From NCBI GenBank assembly GCA_003139545.1, contig PLJC01000008.1, forward strand, positions 201,062 through 265,061: a DNA stretch of 64,000 nucleotides, written 5' to 3'. Source of the stretch: Actinomycetota bacterium (GTDB taxonomy: Bacteria; Actinomycetota; Thermoleophilia; Gaiellales; Gaiellaceae). The notes under the pieces were generated by a model that was given only the letters and a program-made list of their open reading frames with translations, was not told the DNA's origin and searched no databases. Shown piece by piece: positions 1 through 8,762 of this stretch. The position numbers and the translations under genes are program-made. How positions within the stretch are numbered: position 1 is the stretch's first letter; each line of letters opens with the position of its first letter.

Positions 1-5
1 CGGCC

Positions 6-47
6 GCCTTTCGCTCCCGCCCGGCGGAGCCGGGCTCCGCGAAAGGC
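6..47. repeat. nested hairpin at left edge
   Basis: Outer arms at 6-14 (GCCTTTCGC) and 39-47 (GCGAAAGGC) are perfect complements, and an inner stem CCGGC/GCCGG (21-25, 29-33) sits between them. There is no T-run after it, so it is not a clear intrinsic terminator. The upstream gene is outside the window. Confidence 0.55.
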
Positions 48-53
48 TGACGA

Positions 54-140
54 CGCTGGCTGCGCGATCCTGCGCGCTCGGCGCTTGGTCGTACGTCATG
101 TACTGCCCTTCGCGCCGAGCGCTTGGCTCACTTGCCAGCG
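54..140. repeat. intergenic palindromic element
   Basis: Outer arms CGCTGGC (54-60) and GCCAGCG (134-140) enclose a perfect 11-bp inverted repeat GCGCTCGGCGC (74-84) / GCGCCGAGCGC (112-122). The loop carries two GTAC tetramers. It lies just upstream of the pseudouridine operon. It resembles the palindromes near 57.2 and 60.9 kb in design but does not share their core. Confidence 0.6.
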
Positions 141-185
141 CCGTCCCGGGAACGTGATCGCTTCCGCCATGGGACGATTGTAGAA

Positions 186-1019
186 GTGCGGATCGCAACG
201 CTCGGCGATGTGATGCTCGACGTGATCGTGCGGCTCGAGGAGCCGCTCGCTCCCGGCGGCGACGTGCGTGCCGCCACGCGGGCGGGCGCAGGCGGCCAGG
301 CGGCCAACGTCGCAGCCTGGGCGAGGGAGCTCGGAGCGGACGCACGCTGCATCGCGAAGCGCGGAACCGACGCGACGGGCGAGCTCGTCGCGCGTGAGCT
401 CGCGAACCGCGGGGTCGAGGTCGTCGGGCCGATCGTCGCGGGCGCGACCGGGGTCGTCGTCTCCATCGTCGGCGGCGACGGCGAGCGCTCGCTCGCGTCT
501 GACCGCGGCGTCGCACCGACGTTCGAGCCCGCCGAGCTGGACGCGGCGTGGCTCGACTGCGACGTCCTCCATCTCTCCGGCTACGCGCTCCTGCGCGAGC
601 CGGTATCCGACACCGCGCTGCTCGCCGCGACCATCGCACGCGATCGCGGCGCACGCGTGTCGGTCGACGTGGCCGCGTGGACGGAGATCCGCACGTTTGG
701 GCCTGTCCGCTTCCGCGAGCTGCTCGACGTCATCGCTCCAGACGTCCTCTTCGCCACCGAGGCGGAGTGGGAGATGCTCGGCGGCGCGTACCTCACGGCG
801 CCGACGGGTGTGATCAAGCGCGGGCCGCGCGGCGCGACGGTCGTCACCGAGGACGCGCGCCTCGACCTCGCTCCGGTCGAGACGAACGTCGTCGACACCA
901 CCGGCGCGGGCGACGCGTTCGCGGCCGGCTTCCTCGTCGGCGGCTCGCTCGAGGAGGCGGCCCGGCGCGGGCTCGACGCTGCGGCGCGCTGCATCGCGAC
1001 AGTAGGGTCGCTGCCGTGA
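186..1019 (+). CDS. psuK: PfkB-family sugar kinase, probable pseudouridine kinase
   Basis: 277-residue ribokinase/PfkB-fold kinase. The N-terminal strand (RIATLGDVMLDVIV) and the C-terminal anion-hole/catalytic-base motif DTTGAGDAFAAGF are typical of the family. The GTG at 186 begins directly at the first strand; an earlier TTG at 123 lies in the palindromic element and adds unconserved residues. The stop overlaps the next GTG by four bases, and psuG follows two genes on. Family knowledge: PsuK phosphorylates pseudouridine to pseudouridine 5'-phosphate, the PsuG substrate. The substrate is inferred from that neighbour, because PfkB kinases vary widely. It could instead be a ribokinase or adenosine kinase. 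Confidence 0.78.
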   Translation: MRIATLGDVMLDVIVRLEEPLAPGGDVRAATRAGAGGQAANVAAWARELGADARCIAKRGTDATGELVARELANRGVEVVGPIVAGATGVVVSIVGGDGERSLASDRGVAPTFEPAELDAAWLDCDVLHLSGYALLREPVSDTALLAATIARDRGARVSVDVAAWTEIRTFGPVRFRELLDVIAPDVLFATEAEWEMLGGAYLTAPTGVIKRGPRGATVVTEDARLDLAPVETNVVDTTGAGDAFAAGFLVGGSLEEAARRGLDAAARCIATVGSLP

Positions 1020-1450
1020 ACGTCGAGCCCTTGAGTGAGGAGCACGCCGCCGAGATCGCGGAGTGGCGCTACGAGTTCCCGTACGAGTGGTACGACACCG
1101 CGTCCGATCCGCGGCGCGTCGAGCTGTTCTCGAGCGCGGTGCGGCGCGATGGCCTGCGCGCGATCGTCGGCGACGACGGCACGCTCGTCGGCTTCTTCAA
1201 CTTCGTGCGCGAGAACGACGAGGTGCGCATCGGCCTCGGCATGCGCCCCGACCTCACCGGCCGCGGGCTCGCGCAGCCGTTCATCGAGGCCGGGCTCGAG
1301 TACGCCCGCGCCCAGTGGGAGCCGCTGCGCTTCCGGCTGTGGGTTGCGCGCTGGAACGAGCGCGCGCTGCGCGCATACCGCCGTGCAGGCTTTCGCGAGG
1401 TGAAGGCGGACGAGCGCAGCCGCTTCGTCGAGATGGAGCGGCCGGCGTGA
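1016..1450 (+). CDS. GNAT-family N-acetyltransferase
   Basis: 144-residue GNAT protein. The acetyl-CoA-binding region is visible as IGLGMRPDLTGRGLAQPF, a version of the R/Q-x-x-G-x-G/A loop, and is followed by the usual C-terminal NERALRAYRRAGF helix-strand motif. GTG at 1016 overlaps the kinase stop (GTGA), and its own TGA overlaps the psuG start at 1447, so the three genes are translationally coupled. The acceptor is unknown; an acetyltransferase is not a standard member of the pseudouridine pathway. Confidence 0.85.
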   Translation: MNVEPLSEEHAAEIAEWRYEFPYEWYDTASDPRRVELFSSAVRRDGLRAIVGDDGTLVGFFNFVRENDEVRIGLGMRPDLTGRGLAQPFIEAGLEYARAQWEPLRFRLWVARWNERALRAYRRAGFREVKADERSRFVEMERPA

Positions 1451-2319
1451 TCCGCATTGCGGACGAGGTGCGCGAGGCGACCGCGGTCGTCGCGCTCGAG
1501 ACGACGCTCATCGCGCACGGCTTTCCACCCGGCGAAGGTGTCGAGGTCGGGCTGGAGTCCGAGCGGCAGGTGCGCGCCGGCGGCGCGACACCGGCGACGA
1601 TCGGCGTGCTCGACGGAGAGATCGTCGTCGGGCTGACGGAGGACGAGCTCGCGCGCTTCGACGCCTCGGCGCGCAAGATCGGGCCGCGCGACCTCGCGGT
1701 CGCGGTGGAGCAGCGGGCAGTCGGCGCGACGACGGTGGGCGGAACGCTCGCGGTCGCGCGCGCGGCCGGGATCTCGTTCATGGCGACGGGCGGCCTCGGC
1801 GGCGTGCACCGCGGCTTTCCCGATCCGCCCGACGTGTCCGCCGACCTCGGTCAGCTGGCGAAGACGCCGGCGCTCGTCGTCTCCGCGGGCGTGAAGTCGC
1901 TCCTCGACGTGCCGGCGACGGCGGAGCTGCTCGAGACGCTCGGCGTGCCAGTGCTCGGATTCCGTACCGACACGATGCCACTCTTCTACGCCGCCGCAGG
2001 CGGACCGCCGGTGTCGGCGCGCGTCGAGTCCGCGGAGGAAGCGGCGCGCGTCGCGCGGACGCACTGGCAGATCGGCGGCGGCGGGCTCCTGCTCGGCCGC
2101 CCGCCGGACGAGCCGCTCGACGACATCGAGCCGTTGATCGAGGCTGCGCTGCGCGCCGCGCACGACGAGGACGTGCACGGCCAGGCGGTCACGCCGTTCG
2201 TCCTGTCGTATCTCCACCGCGAGAGCGGCGGGCGCACGCAGCGCGCGAACAAGGACCTCGTCGCGCAGAACGCGCGCCTCGCGGGCGAGATCGCTACAAG
2301 TTCTTCCGCGCGAAGCTGA
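1447..2319 (+). CDS. psuG: pseudouridine-5'-phosphate glycosidase
   Basis: 290 residues, full length for the PsuG family. The enzyme reversibly splits pseudouridine 5'-phosphate into uracil and ribose 5-phosphate. Family hallmarks are the early VVALETTLIAHGFP block, ATIGVLDGEIVVGL, the FMATGGLGGVHRG segment around residue 115 and LPVxGFRTD-like VLGFRTDTMPLFY near 180. GTG 1447 overlaps the GNAT stop. With the upstream PfkB kinase it forms a complete two-step route for salvaging the C-glycoside nucleoside from RNA turnover. Its 3' end overlaps the end of the convergent ABC permease by 26 bases. Confidence 0.93.
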   Translation: MIRIADEVREATAVVALETTLIAHGFPPGEGVEVGLESERQVRAGGATPATIGVLDGEIVVGLTEDELARFDASARKIGPRDLAVAVEQRAVGATTVGGTLAVARAAGISFMATGGLGGVHRGFPDPPDVSADLGQLAKTPALVVSAGVKSLLDVPATAELLETLGVPVLGFRTDTMPLFYAAAGGPPVSARVESAEEAARVARTHWQIGGGGLLLGRPPDEPLDDIEPLIEAALRAAHDEDVHGQAVTPFVLSYLHRESGGRTQRANKDLVAQNARLAGEIATSSSARS

Positions 2320-3151
2320 CGAGCGCGATCGTGCCGACGATCAGCACGTACACGACCGCCCACAGGCGGATCCCCCACCCGTGCACGTACGCGCCGCCGA
2401 ACGGCCCGAGCTGCAGCAGGAAGCCGGTGAGCCCGGACGCGTGCTCGGTGATCATGCGCAGCCCGTCCTGGTAGAGCGCCTCGAACGGCAGCGCCCACGA
2501 GGCGACCGCGGACGCGTGCTCGATCGTGTGCGAGTTGAGCGCGTGACCGATCGATCCCAGCAGTCCCGCGACGAGGCCGGCGCCGAAGAGCATGAAGATC
2601 GCGATCCCGTTCGCGGTGGACGAGAGCACGACCGAGCCGAGGAGCGAGAGCGCGATCACGACGAGAACGCCGCCGGCGAGCTCGACGCCGGGCCACGCGA
2701 CCTGGTCCGGCCACCAGTGGCCGGTCAGCCCGGTGATGAGCAGGCCGGCGAAGTAGACCGTCAGCACGTACGCCGTGCAGACGGCGCCGGCGCCGAGGAA
2801 GCGTGCGACGAGTAGCGTCGACCGCCCGATCGGGCGCGCGACGAGCGGCTGGAGCAGCCCGCGCTCGGCGTCGCCGGTGACGGCGCCGAGCGTGAGGAAC
2901 ACGGCGAGCACGACGCCGAGGAAGAGCGTCGCGAACATCGACAGGCCGACGAGGAACGCTCCGGCGAACGTGCGCGTGTCGACGTTGACGTCGCGCGGCG
3001 GCGTGATCGTGGACAGATCCTTGAACACGTAGTGGTTCGCGAGCCAGAAGAGGAACAGGAACGCGACCGTGAGGACGATGACGACGGCGAACATCTTGCG
3101 GCGCACGGCCTCGCGGAAGCCGTAGCCGACGATCACCCAGACGGCCGTCAC
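2294..3151 (-). CDS. ABC-2 type exporter permease
   Basis: 285-residue polytopic membrane protein, probably six membrane spans, beginning YGFREAVRRKMFAVVIVLTV as in ABC-2 permeases with a large extracytoplasmic loop after the first span (roughly residues 37-75). The GTG at 3151 overlaps the stop of the ATPase gene by four bases and removes an unlikely Arg-rich N-terminus read from an upstream start. It pairs with the adjacent ATPase to form an exporter; the substrate cannot be told from sequence. Confidence 0.85.
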   Translation of the reverse strand: MTAVWVIVGYGFREAVRRKMFAVVIVLTVAFLFLFWLANHYVFKDLSTITPPRDVNVDTRTFAGAFLVGLSMFATLFLGVVLAVFLTLGAVTGDAERGLLQPLVARPIGRSTLLVARFLGAGAVCTAYVLTVYFAGLLITGLTGHWWPDQVAWPGVELAGGVLVVIALSLLGSVVLSSTANGIAIFMLFGAGLVAGLLGSIGHALNSHTIEHASAVASWALPFEALYQDGLRMITEHASGLTGFLLQLGPFGGAYVHGWGIRLWAVVYVLIVGTIALVSFARKNL

Positions 3152-3990
3152 GACGTCTCTCCTCCGACCGCTTCGAGGTAGACGTCCTCGAGCGTCGAGG
3201 TGAGGACGCTCACGCCGTAGACCTGCCGCCCCGCGGCGACCGCTTCCGCGACGAGCCGCGGCGCGTCCTCGCGGGTGGCGCCCTCGACACGGTGGATGCC
3301 CTCGTCTGTCTCCAGCTCGACGCCGCGCGGGCGCGAGAGGTCGTGCGGCGACCCGACGGCGACGAGCTGGCCGCCGAGCAGGATGGCGACGCGGTCGCAC
3401 ACGAGCTCGACCTCGGAGAGCAGGTGCGAGTTCAGGAGCACCGACACGCCGCGGCCGCGCAGCTCCTCGAGCAGCAGACGCACGGTGCGGCGGCCGACCG
3501 GGTCGAGCGCGGACGTCGGCTCGTCGAGCATCAGCAGGCGCGGCTCGCCGACGAGCGACTGCGCGACGCCGAGGCGCTGTTGCATCCCCTTCGACATCCC
3601 GTCCACGCGCCTGTCGGTGGCGTCGGCGAGCGCGACGAGCTCGAGCAGCCGCTTGCGCTCGGCTGCGCCGCCGCGCGAACCGCTGAGCCGCTGGTGCAGC
3701 TCGAGGACTTCGTCGGCGGTGTACCAGCCGGGGAAGCGGAACATCTCGGCGAGGTAGCCGAGCTCCGCGCGCGCGGCGCGCGACCCGGCGCGAGCGCCTG
3801 CGACAGTGGCCTCTCCGGCGGTCGGCCGCACGAGACCGACGGCGATCTTCACGAGCGTCGACTTGCCGGCGCCGTTCGGGCCGAGCAGCCCGACGAGCTC
3901 GCCCTCGCCCACCTCGAGATCGACGCCCTTCAGCGCCTGGACGGAGCCGTAGCGCTTCGCGAGCCCGCGAACAGCTAGAGCGTCAGGCAC
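3148..3990 (-). CDS. ABC transporter ATP-binding protein
   Basis: 280-residue nucleotide-binding subunit. Walker A GPNGAGKST is near residue 37, the signature is the divergent MSKGMQQRLGVAQ instead of LSGGQ, Walker B is [13 protein letters not shown], and the H-loop is NSHLLSEVE. The variant signature and the C-terminal extension of about 60 residues match the CcmA/DrrA-like export group. It is the first gene of a two-gene operon with the ABC-2 permease. Substrate unknown. Confidence 0.9.
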   Translation of the reverse strand: MPDALAVRGLAKRYGSVQALKGVDLEVGEGELVGLLGPNGAGKSTLVKIAVGLVRPTAGEATVAGARAGSRAARAELGYLAEMFRFPGWYTADEVLELHQRLSGSRGGAAERKRLLELVALADATDRRVDGMSKGMQQRLGVAQSLVGEPRLLMLDEPTSALDPVGRRTVRLLLEELRGRGVSVLLNSHLLSEVELVCDRVAILLGGQLVAVGSPHDLSRPRGVELETDEGIHRVEGATREDAPRLVAEAVAAGRQVYGVSVLTSTLEDVYLEAVGGETS

Positions 3991-4067
3991 GAAGCCAGAC
4001 TAGTTGCCGCAGACGAGTGTCAAGACTCGCCTTGACGATTTGACAAACGGCGGCAGAATGGACTCCG

Positions 4068-7000
4068 ATGGGAGCCCGGTGGTGGCTAGCGGCGTCGGCG
4101 ACGTGCCTGATTGCGGCGCTGTTGCTGAGCGGCAGTGCGACGGCGAGCTACATCCAGCCCGAGAGTGCCTATACAGGCACAACCATCGACGTCTGGTCAT
4201 CCTCACCGACACCGAGCCTGGTCGGTACGACGGTGATGGAGATCGGGCTCCTCCACTGTCCCTTTAAGGTGACGGCGCCGGGCCATGCGTACATGACCAT
4301 TCCGGCCAACGCTGTGTCCGGCGTTGTCCAGTTCATCCGGAGCGACGGCGTCGTCGGGTCGATCGACTACCTCGACATCGCTCCGAAGATCACCTCGTTC
4401 ACGCCGATCAGCGGGACGGCGTCGACAACGATCACCGTAAACGGGAGCGGCTTTGGGCCGGCCGGCAGCCACCCGACGGTCAAGGTCGGCGGGAAGACCG
4501 CGTCCGTGCAAGTTCTGTCTCCGAACACGATCAAGGTGGAGCCGTACCTTCCGTGGGGCGCTGCGAGCGGCTCGATTTCGATCTCGTTCGCGGGACATTG
4601 GCAGACGCTCGATGCGACCTCGTCGGCGAGCTTCACGCTGCTGCCGTCGTTCCAGACGGGCGCAAATCCTGCGGCGAAGCGCGGCGATGCCGTCACGCTC
4701 GAGGGAAGCGGCTTCCAGAGTGCGAGTTCAGTCTCCTTCGGGTCGGTCCCCGCGACGTCGTTCACGGTCTCACCCGACGGGGAATCGATCGACACGACTG
4801 TCCCGGCCGGTGCGCTCACGGCCCCCGTGACGGTCGTCACGCCTCAAGGAAAAGCCGTGAGCCCTCCATTCCACGTGCTCCCGACGATCACCGAGCCAGG
4901 CTCCCCTCCGCTCGGCGAAGGCCCGACCGGTTCGACCCTCGTCCTGAACGGCGAAGCATTCACAGGGACGACGTCGGTGAAGGTCGGTGGTGTCGCAGCC
5001 TTGTTCAAGGTTCTGAGCGACGCGAGCATCTCGCTGACGATCCCGGCCGGCGCTGTGACAGATCCAGTCGCGGTCACCACCCCGGGCGGTACGACAACGA
5101 CCGCGGACGACTACGTCGTCGATCCCACCATCACGAGTTTCACTCCGACGTCGGCGAAGGCCGGAGCAATCGTGACACTCAACGGCTCGGGCTTCGGCGC
5201 AAGCGGTGAAACCCGCGACGTCGAGGTCGGCGGCGTTGCGTCGACGACGGTGACGTGGAAGTCGCCGAAGCAGGTGTTGTTCGTCGTCCCAGTCGGCGCA
5301 CGCACCGGACAGCTCTCGATCGGCGTCACGGGCACGGACACCGCGGAGTCGTCCGGAACACTCGCCGTGTTACCGAACGTCCTCGGATACGACCAGCCGA
5401 CGTACGAGATCGGCGATCCGGTCACGATCGAGGGGAATGCGCTCGACGGCGCGTCAGCGGTCGACTTCGGCACGGTGCCCGCCTCGTTCAGCGTGGCCGG
5501 TGACGGCGACTCGATCTCGACGACGGTTCCCGCGGGCGCACTCACGGGTGCCGTAAAGGTGACGACGCCCTCGGGCATCCTCACCGGGCCGGCGATCCAC
5601 ATCGTTCCGACGCTCGATCCCCTTCCGGCCGCGCACGGGCTAGTCGGAACGGTCCTCGCCGTCTCGGGAGCGGCCTTCATCGGGACGACTCACGTCACCG
5701 TCGGCGGCGCAACCGCGACGTTCAAGGTCGTCGGGCCGACGAGCCTGAACGTGACGGTGCCGAGCAACGCGGTCTCAGGACACCTCGCCGTGACAAACGC
5801 GGGCGGGACGACGACGTCATCCGATTCGTTTGTCGTCGATCCCCAGATCGCGAGCTTCACGCCGGCTACTGCGAACGGGGCAAATCCAATCACCGTCATC
5901 GGCTCGGGGCTCGGTGCCGTGGGCGAGACGCGCGATATCGAAATCGGCGGCGTTCCAGCCGACTCGGTCACGTGGATCTCGCCGACGAAAATCACGTTCG
6001 TGCCCGGTGTCGGCTCGCACACCGGCCAGATCACCGTCAACGTGTCGAGCGGGCCGGTGACGGCGCACTCCGCCACCAACCTGATCGTGCCCCCGAGCGT
6101 GGTCGGCTACGACGCGTCCACCTACCAGGCCGGTGACCCGGTGACGATCGAGGGCTCCAACCTCGACGGCGCCACGGAACTGAAGTTCGGCACGGTCGTC
6201 GTCACGTCCGGGTTCACGGTGGCCGGGGACGGCAACTCCATCGACGCCACCGTCCCGTCGGGCGCGGTCACCGCTCCCGTCACCGTGTTCACGCCGAACG
6301 GGAACGCCGTCGGCCCGGCGCTCCACGTTGTCCCGACGATCACGAACGTCTCGCCGACCGACGCGGACGTCGGCGCGACCGTCACGCTCACCGGCAACAC
6401 GTTCACGGGCACGACCGCCGTCCATTTCGGACCGGCGACGGCGACGTTCCACGTCGTCGGGCCGACGTCGCTGACCACTGTCGTTCCCGCCGGCGCAGCG
6501 ACCGGCCCCATCAGCGTCACGAATGCCGGCGGCACGACAGCCTCCTCACAGACCTTCACGCCGCACCCGAAGATCACCGGGTTCTCCGTCACCGGCGCCG
6601 CCACAGGCGACACGATCGTCATCGATGGGAGCGGCCTCGATGCGGTGACCGACGTCGAGTTCGCAGGGCCGTCCGGTCAACTCTCAGCGAGCATCGTCTC
6701 TGCGACGCCGACGACGCTCCACGTCGTTGTCCCCGACAGCGCGGAACCGGGCACCGTGTCGGTTCAGTCCCCGGTCGGGACGGCGTCGTCACCGAAGCAG
6801 TTTGACGTCACTTTCAGCGTCACGGGCATCACCTACGACGACGCGCCGTCTGGCGAGGCCGTGGGCATCACGGGAATCGGGTTCACGTCCAGCGCGAACC
6901 TGGAGCTGAACGGGTTCTTCATCAGTCACATCGACGGCGTAACCGTTCTCGGTCCGACCGCGATCGTGTTCACGGTTCCGGACAGCTTCCCGTTCGGCAA

Positions 7001-7559
7001 CCCGAACGGCACGCTCACGATCACTCAAGGTGACAAGACGGCGCGGCTCGCGCAGCCCTTCCACTGGCTGCACATCTCGAGCCGCTCGCCGCTCGCTCCA
7101 GCGGCCGGATCGACGCTGACGCTGAACGGAAGCGGCTTCCTCGAGGCGACCTACGTCTCCTTCCCTACGGACTCCGGCCCGGTCAAGGTGACCACGTTCG
7201 ACGTGAACAGCGACGGCACGAGCCTCACCGTCGTCGTGCCAACCGGTTATTCCGCCGGGGGTGGAGTTGACGTGGCAATCTCGCCCACGTTGCTCGCTAG
7301 CATCGAACTCGACGGCGAGTACATCTACAACCTGTCCGCCGACAGTGGAGCCGTCGGTGCCACGATCACGATCAACGGCGGCGGCTTCACCAACGTCACC
7401 GACGTATCGTTCAACGGCACGCCGGCCACGACGTACTCCGTGAACTCGGTAAACGAGATCACGGTCACCGTCCCGGCCGGGGCGACGACTGGCCCCGTCA
7501 CCGTCACAGGCGACGGCGGCACGTGTACGAGCCCAAGCGACTTCACCGTCACGCCCTAG
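4068..7559 (+). CDS. secreted IPT/TIG-repeat protein
   Basis: 1163 residues. A signal peptide (MGARWWLAASATCLIAALLL, then SGSATA) is followed by about 13 IPT/TIG-like Ig-fold repeats of 75-90 residues, each opening with a P-x-I-x-x-F/V strand and a G-x-x-V-T-L-x-G-x-G-F core. A super-repeat of about 239 residues is visible: the block starting at residue 352 is closely matched by one starting near 591 (GETRDVEVGGV versus GETRDIEIGGV). No sorting motif, lipobox or C-terminal membrane span is seen, so it is probably released or held at the surface by other contacts. Likely an adhesive or structural surface protein; no enzymatic domain is visible. Confidence 0.87.
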   Translation: MGARWWLAASATCLIAALLLSGSATASYIQPESAYTGTTIDVWSSSPTPSLVGTTVMEIGLLHCPFKVTAPGHAYMTIPANAVSGVVQFIRSDGVVGSIDYLDIAPKITSFTPISGTASTTITVNGSGFGPAGSHPTVKVGGKTASVQVLSPNTIKVEPYLPWGAASGSISISFAGHWQTLDATSSASFTLLPSFQTGANPAAKRGDAVTLEGSGFQSASSVSFGSVPATSFTVSPDGESIDTTVPAGALTAPVTVVTPQGKAVSPPFHVLPTITEPGSPPLGEGPTGSTLVLNGEAFTGTTSVKVGGVAALFKVLSDASISLTIPAGAVTDPVAVTTPGGTTTTADDYVVDPTITSFTPTSAKAGAIVTLNGSGFGASGETRDVEVGGVASTTVTWKSPKQVLFVVPVGARTGQLSIGVTGTDTAESSGTLAVLPNVLGYDQPTYEIGDPVTIEGNALDGASAVDFGTVPASFSVAGDGDSISTTVPAGALTGAVKVTTPSGILTGPAIHIVPTLDPLPAAHGLVGTVLAVSGAAFIGTTHVTVGGATATFKVVGPTSLNVTVPSNAVSGHLAVTNAGGTTTSSDSFVVDPQIASFTPATANGANPITVIGSGLGAVGETRDIEIGGVPADSVTWISPTKITFVPGVGSHTGQITVNVSSGPVTAHSATNLIVPPSVVGYDASTYQAGDPVTIEGSNLDGATELKFGTVVVTSGFTVAGDGNSIDATVPSGAVTAPVTVFTPNGNAVGPALHVVPTITNVSPTDADVGATVTLTGNTFTGTTAVHFGPATATFHVVGPTSLTTVVPAGAATGPISVTNAGGTTASSQTFTPHPKITGFSVTGAATGDTIVIDGSGLDAVTDVEFAGPSGQLSASIVSATPTTLHVVVPDSAEPGTVSVQSPVGTASSPKQFDVTFSVTGITYDDAPSGEAVGITGIGFTSSANLELNGFFISHIDGVTVLGPTAIVFTVPDSFPFGNPNGTLTITQGDKTARLAQPFHWLHISSRSPLAPAAGSTLTLNGSGFLEATYVSFPTDSGPVKVTTFDVNSDGTSLTVVVPTGYSAGGGVDVAISPTLLASIELDGEYIYNLSADSGAVGATITINGGGFTNVTDVSFNGTPATTYSVNSVNEITVTVPAGATTGPVTVTGDGGTCTSPSDFTVTP

Positions 7560-7576
7560 ACCGCTACGGTCCGCAC

Positions 7577-7819
7577 ATGCCGCGCGGGTACATGGAAGGC
7601 CCCGCCTCGGAAGAGGCCGAGCGCCGCGCCGACGAGATCGCGAGCGGCAAGCGCGAGGCGCCCGCGGCGAAGGTCTACCCCGCCGTGTTCGGCTCGACGG
7701 AGGACGAGCCCGAGTCGCACTTCCTGGGCTGGCTCGCGGACGTCGACCCGGACGAGCTCTTCGCCTCGGGCAAAGCGTGGGGCGTGACCGTCCGCCGCGT
7801 CGCCGCGGAAACCGACTAG
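7577..7819 (+). CDS. small hypothetical protein
   Basis: 80-residue acidic soluble protein starting MPRGYMEGPASEEAERRADE. ATG 7577 is preferred because the longer frame would overlap the IPT protein. No family recognised. Its stop codon overlaps that of the convergent GYD gene: a shared CTAG supplies TAG on both strands. Confidence 0.6.
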   Translation: MPRGYMEGPASEEAERRADEIASGKREAPAAKVYPAVFGSTEDEPESHFLGWLADVDPDELFASGKAWGVTVRRVAAETD

Positions 7820-8100
7820 CTCAGCGTCGCGATGAAGTCGTCGATCGTCAGCGCGGGCAGCGTCTGCACGCGGGTCGAGCCGCGCGACGCGAGCGCGACC
7901 GATACACGCGCGACAGTTGCCGTATCCGGTGCCTCGATGACGTTGACGAAGTCGAACTCGCCGAGGGTCGCCCACTGGTGCAGCACCTTGGCGCCGAGCT
8001 CCTCGACGTCGCGGTTCACCTCGCGCAACCGGTCCGGATTCGACTTCAGCGTCTGCACGCCCTGCTGCGACAACCTCGAGAGCAAGATGTAGATGGCCAT
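7816..8100 (-). CDS. GYD-domain protein
   Basis: 94-residue ferredoxin-like alpha/beta-barrel protein of the GYD family. It opens MAIYILLSRLSQQGVQTL and carries the central ATLGEFDFVNVIEAPD strand that corresponds to the family's name-giving region. Function of this family is unknown; small oligomeric barrels of this type are often dimers. The next gene on the same strand begins only a few bases upstream, so co-transcription is likely. Confidence 0.8.
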   Translation of the reverse strand: MAIYILLSRLSQQGVQTLKSNPDRLREVNRDVEELGAKVLHQWATLGEFDFVNVIEAPDTATVARVSVALASRGSTRVQTLPALTIDDFIATLS

Positions 8101-8109
8101 GCCGTGAAC

Positions 8110-8739
8110 CTACTTCACCCGGGCGGCCTGATCCAGGTACAGCAGCGCCGCGCCGATGAAGAGCAGCGGCGAGAGAACGAGGTCGGCCAGCACGAGCGCC
8201 ACCGCCTGCGCCTGGTTTCCCTGCGTGTGCAGGAGGATGAGCAGCATCGAGCGGCTCACGCCGTAGACGAGCGCGAGCGCCGCGATGCCACCGATCGCGT
8301 GGATGAGGTCTGCCTGGCCAAGGGCGCGCCCCCGCCGGAGCGCCGCCCGGACGCCCAGCCCTTCCGCCACCGCCGCGGGCACCGCGAGCCCGAACAGACC
8401 GAACCACGCGACGCCCGGCAGGATGAAGACGCGCAGCAGGATCGGGAACGGCAGGAACACGATGAGGGCGACCACGAGCGCCGAAAGGGTCGGGGTCCCG
8501 CCGGTGACGAGCTGGGACGCGCGCACGTATGCGGCGCAGAAGAGCGGCGCGAACGCCCAGAGCAGGAGCGTCTGCACGTTGACGCTGTGCCCGACGCCTG
8601 CGATGTCCACGACGACGAACGGCAGGCCGAGCGGCACGACGGCCCAGAACTTGCTCCCGTACAGCCGGATCGACTCCGCGATGAGCTGCCCGACGGTGCG
8701 CTCCGCGGGGGGAAGTGCGGCTGGACGGCTCTCTGCCAC
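8110..8739 (-). CDS. polytopic membrane protein of unknown function
   Basis: 209 residues with a short cytoplasmic N-terminus (RTVGQLIAESIRLYGSKFW) and about five to six hydrophobic segments. The amphipathic helix before the first span resembles membrane proteins annotated as glycerophosphoryl diester phosphodiesterase membrane-domain-like or DUF7544-type, but no catalytic residues are present. Start is GTG at 8739. It is divergent from the cupin gene by about 20 bases. Function not assigned. Confidence 0.65.
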   Translation of the reverse strand: MAESRPAALPPAERTVGQLIAESIRLYGSKFWAVVPLGLPFVVVDIAGVGHSVNVQTLLLWAFAPLFCAAYVRASQLVTGGTPTLSALVVALIVFLPFPILLRVFILPGVAWFGLFGLAVPAAVAEGLGVRAALRRGRALGQADLIHAIGGIAALALVYGVSRSMLLILLHTQGNQAQAVALVLADLVLSPLLFIGAALLYLDQAARVK

Positions 8740-8762
8740 GCGCGAGAGGGTATCGTCGCCCT

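Noticed and set aside
4018..4067. Promoter for the IPT protein based on two TTGAC-like boxes
   Set aside because: No -10-like sequence lies at a suitable distance before the start codon.
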